From contig JAGWXY010000004.1 in the NCBI GenBank assembly GCA_018969605.1, positions 1-55,091 of the forward strand: DNA of 55,091 nucleotides, given 5' to 3'. Below are positions 52,253-55,091 of this stretch, piece after piece (position 1 is the first letter of the stretch; every line of letters begins with the position of its first letter). The position numbers and the translations under genes are program-made. Origin of the DNA: Verrucomicrobiota bacterium (GTDB taxonomy: Bacteria; Verrucomicrobiota; Verrucomicrobiia; Verrucomicrobiales; Akkermansiaceae). A model generated the notes under the pieces. It saw only the letters and a list, made by a program, of their open reading frames with translations, had not been told where the DNA came from and made no database searches.

Positions 52253-53035
52253 TCACTCGGGCGCACCGGCATTCATCTCGTCGCCAAATATGGAGTTTCT
52301 CAGCACGCAAAAAACCTGGCGCAGCAACACGACCGGTGTTTGCAGCATGATTTTCAAATCCAGCCACGGCGAACAGTGACGCACATAGGACGCATCCATC
52401 GCGTTCATTTCGACAAAGGTCGAAAGCCCCCGACCCTTGATCTGAAACAATCCGGTCAGCCCCGGCAACACATCAAATCGCCGCCTCTGAATCGCAGTGA
52501 AAAAACACAACTCAGCAGGCAGGCAGGGACGCGGGCCAACCCAACTCATGTCACCCCACAGAATATTGATGATCTGCGGCAACTCGTCCAAACCCGATGC
52601 ACGCAACAAACGCCCACCCGGGATCAATCGCGCATCACGCGCCAAATCAAGCCTCAGCAATGGCGAACCCGCGCGCACCAGATTCCCGAAATTCCGATCT
52701 TCCGGCACACCATACGCATCAATCCTCATCGTGCGAAACCGGTACATCGGAAAACAGCGGCGGTTCCTTCCGATCCTGTCCTGCCTCACCATTACCGGCC
52801 CGCGCGACACGGCGGCAATCCACAAACCAACCAACACCATGCACGGCAAGGCCACCGGCAAACTCAAAAGCAACAGCACCGCATCAAGCACATGTTTCCA
52901 AATCGGTATGCGGCATCCCTCATCAGCCGGCCCCTGCACATCAGCAGCCATGCCGCCAAATTTTCGCGACGCATCCAGATCGCGACGGTAAAACGGACCT
53001 ATGTGCATGGCGGTGAAATGGAAATTGACATTCAT
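52253..53035 (-). CDS. Polyprenyl-phosphate sugar phosphotransferase (short form)
   Basis: 260 residues. One reentrant membrane helix region (VLDAVLLLLSLPVALPCMVLV), then RGPVMVRQDRIGRNRRCFP, GLDELPQIINILWGDMSWVGPRPCL and LPGLTGLFQIKGRG: a monotopic phosphoglycosyltransferase without the N-terminal membrane domain. It transfers a sugar-1-phosphate to undecaprenyl phosphate. As first gene of the locus, with a second initiator two genes on, it may start a different glycan or act first on another sugar. The start at 53035 is the longest; an ATG at 53008 is also possible. Confidence 0.93.
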   Translation of the reverse strand: MNVNFHFTAMHIGPFYRRDLDASRKFGGMAADVQGPADEGCRIPIWKHVLDAVLLLLSLPVALPCMVLVGLWIAAVSRGPVMVRQDRIGRNRRCFPMYRFRTMRIDAYGVPEDRNFGNLVRAGSPLLRLDLARDARLIPGGRLLRASGLDELPQIINILWGDMSWVGPRPCLPAELCFFTAIQRRRFDVLPGLTGLFQIKGRGLSTFVEMNAMDASYVRHCSPWLDLKIMLQTPVVLLRQVFCVLRNSIFGDEMNAGAPE

Positions 53036-53460
53036 CGGTATTTTTTCGGTGTGTGTTTTTGAAATGATTTGCCCGAGCAGACCGGAAACGCTGCCGCCCT
53101 TGGTCGATCAACGCGTCGCCGCGTCAAAACCTGTCCATGATGTTTTTCGTGAGAGAGAATCCTTCCGCACAAGCAGCGCCGGATGTCGTCGACCTCATGA
53201 ACACCGCGAGCCAGCCAACCGCTGTGCGTCACGACGATCATGCCGCAACGGAATCAGGGGCTGTGAACGGGTAGAAATTTCATCGGATGCGATGCGCACG
53301 GGTCACGAGCGCAACGAAAAAGACGATGACAGAAAGATTCCAAACCCACATAACGCGATGGCGTGCGCGCGCCCCACAGGTCCGCGCACTTGATAAGTTA
53401 CACGATCCGTGAAACGGAAATTCACCCGCCGCACCGCGCATCGAGCTGTCAATTCGAAAC
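53036..53460. other. Divergent non-coding region between polysaccharide locus and Y-family polymerase
   Basis: About 425 bases without a convincing gene. Apparent open frames here have no recognisable sequence. It must carry the promoter for the 41.6-kb minus-strand locus. I see a TTGACG-like sequence on the minus strand (complement of 53122-53128) but no matching -10, and a small inverted repeat ACGCG-TCGC-CGCGT at 53111-53124. No JUMPstart/ops element was found. Confidence 0.6.
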
Positions 53461-53465
53461 TATAA

Positions 53466-53493
53466 TTTTAAATGTTCAAATGAACATTTAAAA
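53466..53493. promoter_or_regulatory. LexA/SOS box in front of the Y-family polymerase
   Basis: A perfect inverted repeat with 12-base arms TTTTAAATGTTC / GAACATTTAAAA around AAAT. Its core TGTTC-N4-GAACA (53473-53486) is the LexA-binding motif I recall for Verrucomicrobia. A -10-like TATAAT lies at 53461-53466, so LexA bound here would cover the transcription start. The palindrome ends directly at the TTG start codon at 53494. Confidence 0.85.
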
Positions 53494-54792
53494 TTGACCA
53501 CCGGATTTTGCCACGCGAAGCTCGCGGCCTTGGATCATCCGCTTACAGCGCTTTTTGTCGATTGCGACTCGTTTTTCGCATCGGTCGAACAACACCTGGA
53601 CCCTGCCCTGCGCGGCCGCCCGGTAGGTGTCGCTCCGGTGATGGCAGAGTCATCTTGCTGCATCGCGGCTTCCTACGAAGCCAAGGCTTTCGGAGTCAAA
53701 ACTGGCACGCGGATCAGCGACGCGCGAGTGCTTTGCCCCGGCATCGCGATCGTGGAATCCAAACCCGCCGAATACATCGCCATCCATCATCGCGTGGTCG
53801 AAGCGGTCGAGGATTGCATCCATGTCGAACAGGTCCTGAGCATCGACGAAATGTGGGCATGGCTGCCCTTCAACCGACGCGATCCAGCAACAGTCGAAAG
53901 CATCGGCAGAAAAATCAAAGCCACCGTCACCCGCGAAATTTCTCCTTTCATCAAAGTAAGCATCGGCGCCGCACCAAACAAGTACCTCGCGAAAATGGCT
54001 TCAAAGATGCGCAAGCCCGACGGGCTGTTCATCATCGAAAGCAAGGACCTGCCGCAGGTGCTCTACGAACTCAAGCTGCGCGACCTCACCGGCATCGCGC
54101 GGCGCACCGAAGCGCGCTTGCACGCGGCCGGTATTCACAACGTCGAGGCACTTTGCAATGCGCCAAAACATCTGCTGCACGGAGTATGGGGCGGCGTGCT
54201 CGGCGACCGACTTTGGCACCTGCTGCGCGGCGACGAAATCCCCGAGCTCGTCTCCGCCCGCAAATCCATCGGCCACTCGCATGTACTGCCACCCGAACAC
54301 CGCCACCCAGACAAGGCATGGCCGATCCTTTGCAAGCTGCTTCACAAAGCCTCCGAACGACTGCGCTCCCACGGCCTGCTCTGCGGCGCTCTCACCATGC
54401 AAATCGCCTACCTCCGAGGCCCGGCATGGGCACCGGAAATCCGCATGCCCGAGACCGACTCAACACTGCGCCTGATGCACCTGCTAGACCGCCTCTGGCG
54501 CGAACGACCCGATCCGCGCGAGAAGATCCTCCATGTCGGCGTCATGCTCACACGCCTTGTCACCCACGACAACCACACGCCCGAGTTGTTCCAAAGTTTC
54601 GTCGCCGAATCAATGGAATCAACCGAGGACATTACCGAAGAAAAACTCCGGCGCCTCGATGTCACACTTGATCAACTGCGCGCCCGCTACGGTCGCTCGG
54701 TCGTATACTTCGGCGGCGTTCAGGAAAGCCGCGACACCGCTCCGATGCGAATTTCATTCACCCACATCCCCGACATCCGCGTGGAAATGTGA
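53494..54792 (+). CDS. Y-family translesion DNA polymerase (DinB/UmuC-like)
   Basis: 432 residues. Catalytic palm motifs: FVDCDSFFASVEQ near residue 22, VLSIDEMWAWL near 117 (the SIDE box; usually SIDEAFLD) and KVSIGAAPNKYLAKMASKM; the thumb HhH region is KLRDLTGIARRTEARLHAAG. It copies damaged DNA at the cost of errors. The start is the TTG at 53494, just after the LexA box; an in-frame TTG lies at 53530. The altered SIDE box and C-terminal part suggest a branch apart from classical DinB; no RecA-like or UmuD partner is nearby. It is plausibly SOS-induced. Confidence 0.92.
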   Translation: MTTGFCHAKLAALDHPLTALFVDCDSFFASVEQHLDPALRGRPVGVAPVMAESSCCIAASYEAKAFGVKTGTRISDARVLCPGIAIVESKPAEYIAIHHRVVEAVEDCIHVEQVLSIDEMWAWLPFNRRDPATVESIGRKIKATVTREISPFIKVSIGAAPNKYLAKMASKMRKPDGLFIIESKDLPQVLYELKLRDLTGIARRTEARLHAAGIHNVEALCNAPKHLLHGVWGGVLGDRLWHLLRGDEIPELVSARKSIGHSHVLPPEHRHPDKAWPILCKLLHKASERLRSHGLLCGALTMQIAYLRGPAWAPEIRMPETDSTLRLMHLLDRLWRERPDPREKILHVGVMLTRLVTHDNHTPELFQSFVAESMESTEDITEEKLRRLDVTLDQLRARYGRSVVYFGGVQESRDTAPMRISFTHIPDIRVEM

Positions 54793-54841
54793 AAAAATTT
54801 AGAATGAATCCCGAAAACCAAACCTGAAATGATTCGCAACC

Positions 54842-55091
54842 TCAAACCCGCAGCCGCAAATCCCGGGCACTCCATAACAAGTTTGCTGCTGGTCGCGCGC
54901 TGCCTCTCAGTTTGCGCGCGCCGTCTTTGCGTCTCGAACTGAAGCGTTCTCTCGCACCGGCGAAGGCTTCGTTGACAAATGCCTTGCTGCCAATCACCGC
55001 GCCATCCGTGAAATACCGCACGCGACAGCGCAGCATTTCCGCCATGCCAAGATCGGGCAACACGGTGCCGTTTTCCTTCGCTTCGAGGGCT
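54842..55091 (-). CDS. REP-associated tyrosine transposase (RAYT), 3' part, cut at window edge
   Basis: A minus-strand frame open from the right edge down to a stop at 54842; the beginning lies beyond the window. The visible 80-odd residues include LRCRVRYFTDGAVIGSKAF and RERFSSRRKDGARKLRG, ending in SARDLRLRV, which I recognise as the C-terminus of the Y1/RAYT (TnpA-REP) proteins seen in this phylum. These enzymes act on REP hairpins like those at 135-500 and 5698-5919. The catalytic HUH motif would lie beyond the edge. Confidence 0.75.
   Translation of the reverse strand, partial: ALEAKENGTVLPDLGMAEMLRCRVRYFTDGAVIGSKAFVNEAFAGARERFSSRRKDGARKLRGSARPAANLLWSARDLRLRV

Noticed and set aside
53001-53393. 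Plus-strand open frame of 130 codons in the divergent region
   Set aside because: It begins in the antisense of the phosphoglycosyltransferase gene, has basic low-quality composition and no domain or ribosome site.
53036-53460. RfaH ops/JUMPstart element at the head of the locus
   Set aside because: No GGCGGTAG or its complement could be found in the leader.
53508-54671. Second long plus-strand frame overlapping the Y-family polymerase
   Set aside because: It is an Arg/Pro-rich shadow frame caused by high third-position GC in the real gene.

Overview
The window looks like a chromosomal segment from a member of the Verrucomicrobiota. Three things point there: a perfect inverted repeat TGTTC-AAAT-GAACA (53473-53486) in front of a Y-family DNA polymerase, which matches the LexA motif I recall being described for Verrucomicrobia; low-complexity intergenic repeats of a type I associate with this phylum and its relatives (heptanucleotide ATGTTCG tracts, GGAG-footed REP-like hairpins); and the C-terminus of a REP-associated tyrosine transposase at the right edge. 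The assignment is an inference from motifs, not a phylogeny.

Left part (1-11.4 kb), housekeeping and accessory genes. A gene tail and a 237-bp direct repeat carrying REP-like hairpins come first. They are followed by a family 2 glycosyltransferase, the RNA-binding protein Tex, a VapBC toxin-antitoxin pair with a palindromic operator, an HD-domain protein, and a second repeat patch. After that come a GspE/PilB ATPase with its GspF/PilC platform protein, a YafK/DpaA-like L,D-transpeptidase-fold lipoprotein, and a small arsenic operon (arsR, DUF6428, arsC).

Main part (11.4-53.0 kb): one almost unbroken minus-strand locus of about 41.6 kb for an extracellular or surface polysaccharide, read from 53035 down to a strong terminator at 11391-11435. 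The head encodes a short phosphoglycosyltransferase, a Wzc-like chain-length protein with a degenerate kinase domain, a long WbaP/WcaJ-type phosphoglycosyltransferase and a split Alg14/Alg13 transferase. The middle carries glycosyltransferases, a methyltransferase, a secreted protein with two SH3-like repeats, an O-antigen ligase/polymerase-like membrane protein, the Wzm/Wzt ABC exporter and a UDP-sugar dehydrogenase. An O-acylation block follows (CelD-like GNAT, MBOAT, DltD-like SGNH, a 1264-residue secreted SGNH protein, hexapeptide acyltransferases). Next is a CDP-sugar/branched-sugar block (RfbF, LhgO-like oxidase, SDR, C-methyltransferase, DUF4910 peptidase-like protein). The tail holds an RmlC, more glycosyltransferases, RmlD, RmlB, RmlA, a divergent RmlC-like cupin and a short Wza-like lipoprotein. 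One Gfo/Idh/MocA oxidoreductase (21434-22522) is the only plus-strand gene inside.

Together these genes describe initiation on undecaprenyl phosphate by two initiators, synthesis of dTDP-rhamnose and a second CDP-linked deoxy or branched sugar, chain extension by about ten transferases, O-acylation, and export by an ABC transporter with Wza/Wzc-type outer and inner proteins. No Wzx flippase is visible.

Right part (53.0-55.1 kb): a 430-base non-coding divergent region, the SOS-type Y-family polymerase, and the truncated transposase. I found no rRNA, tRNA or CRISPR array.
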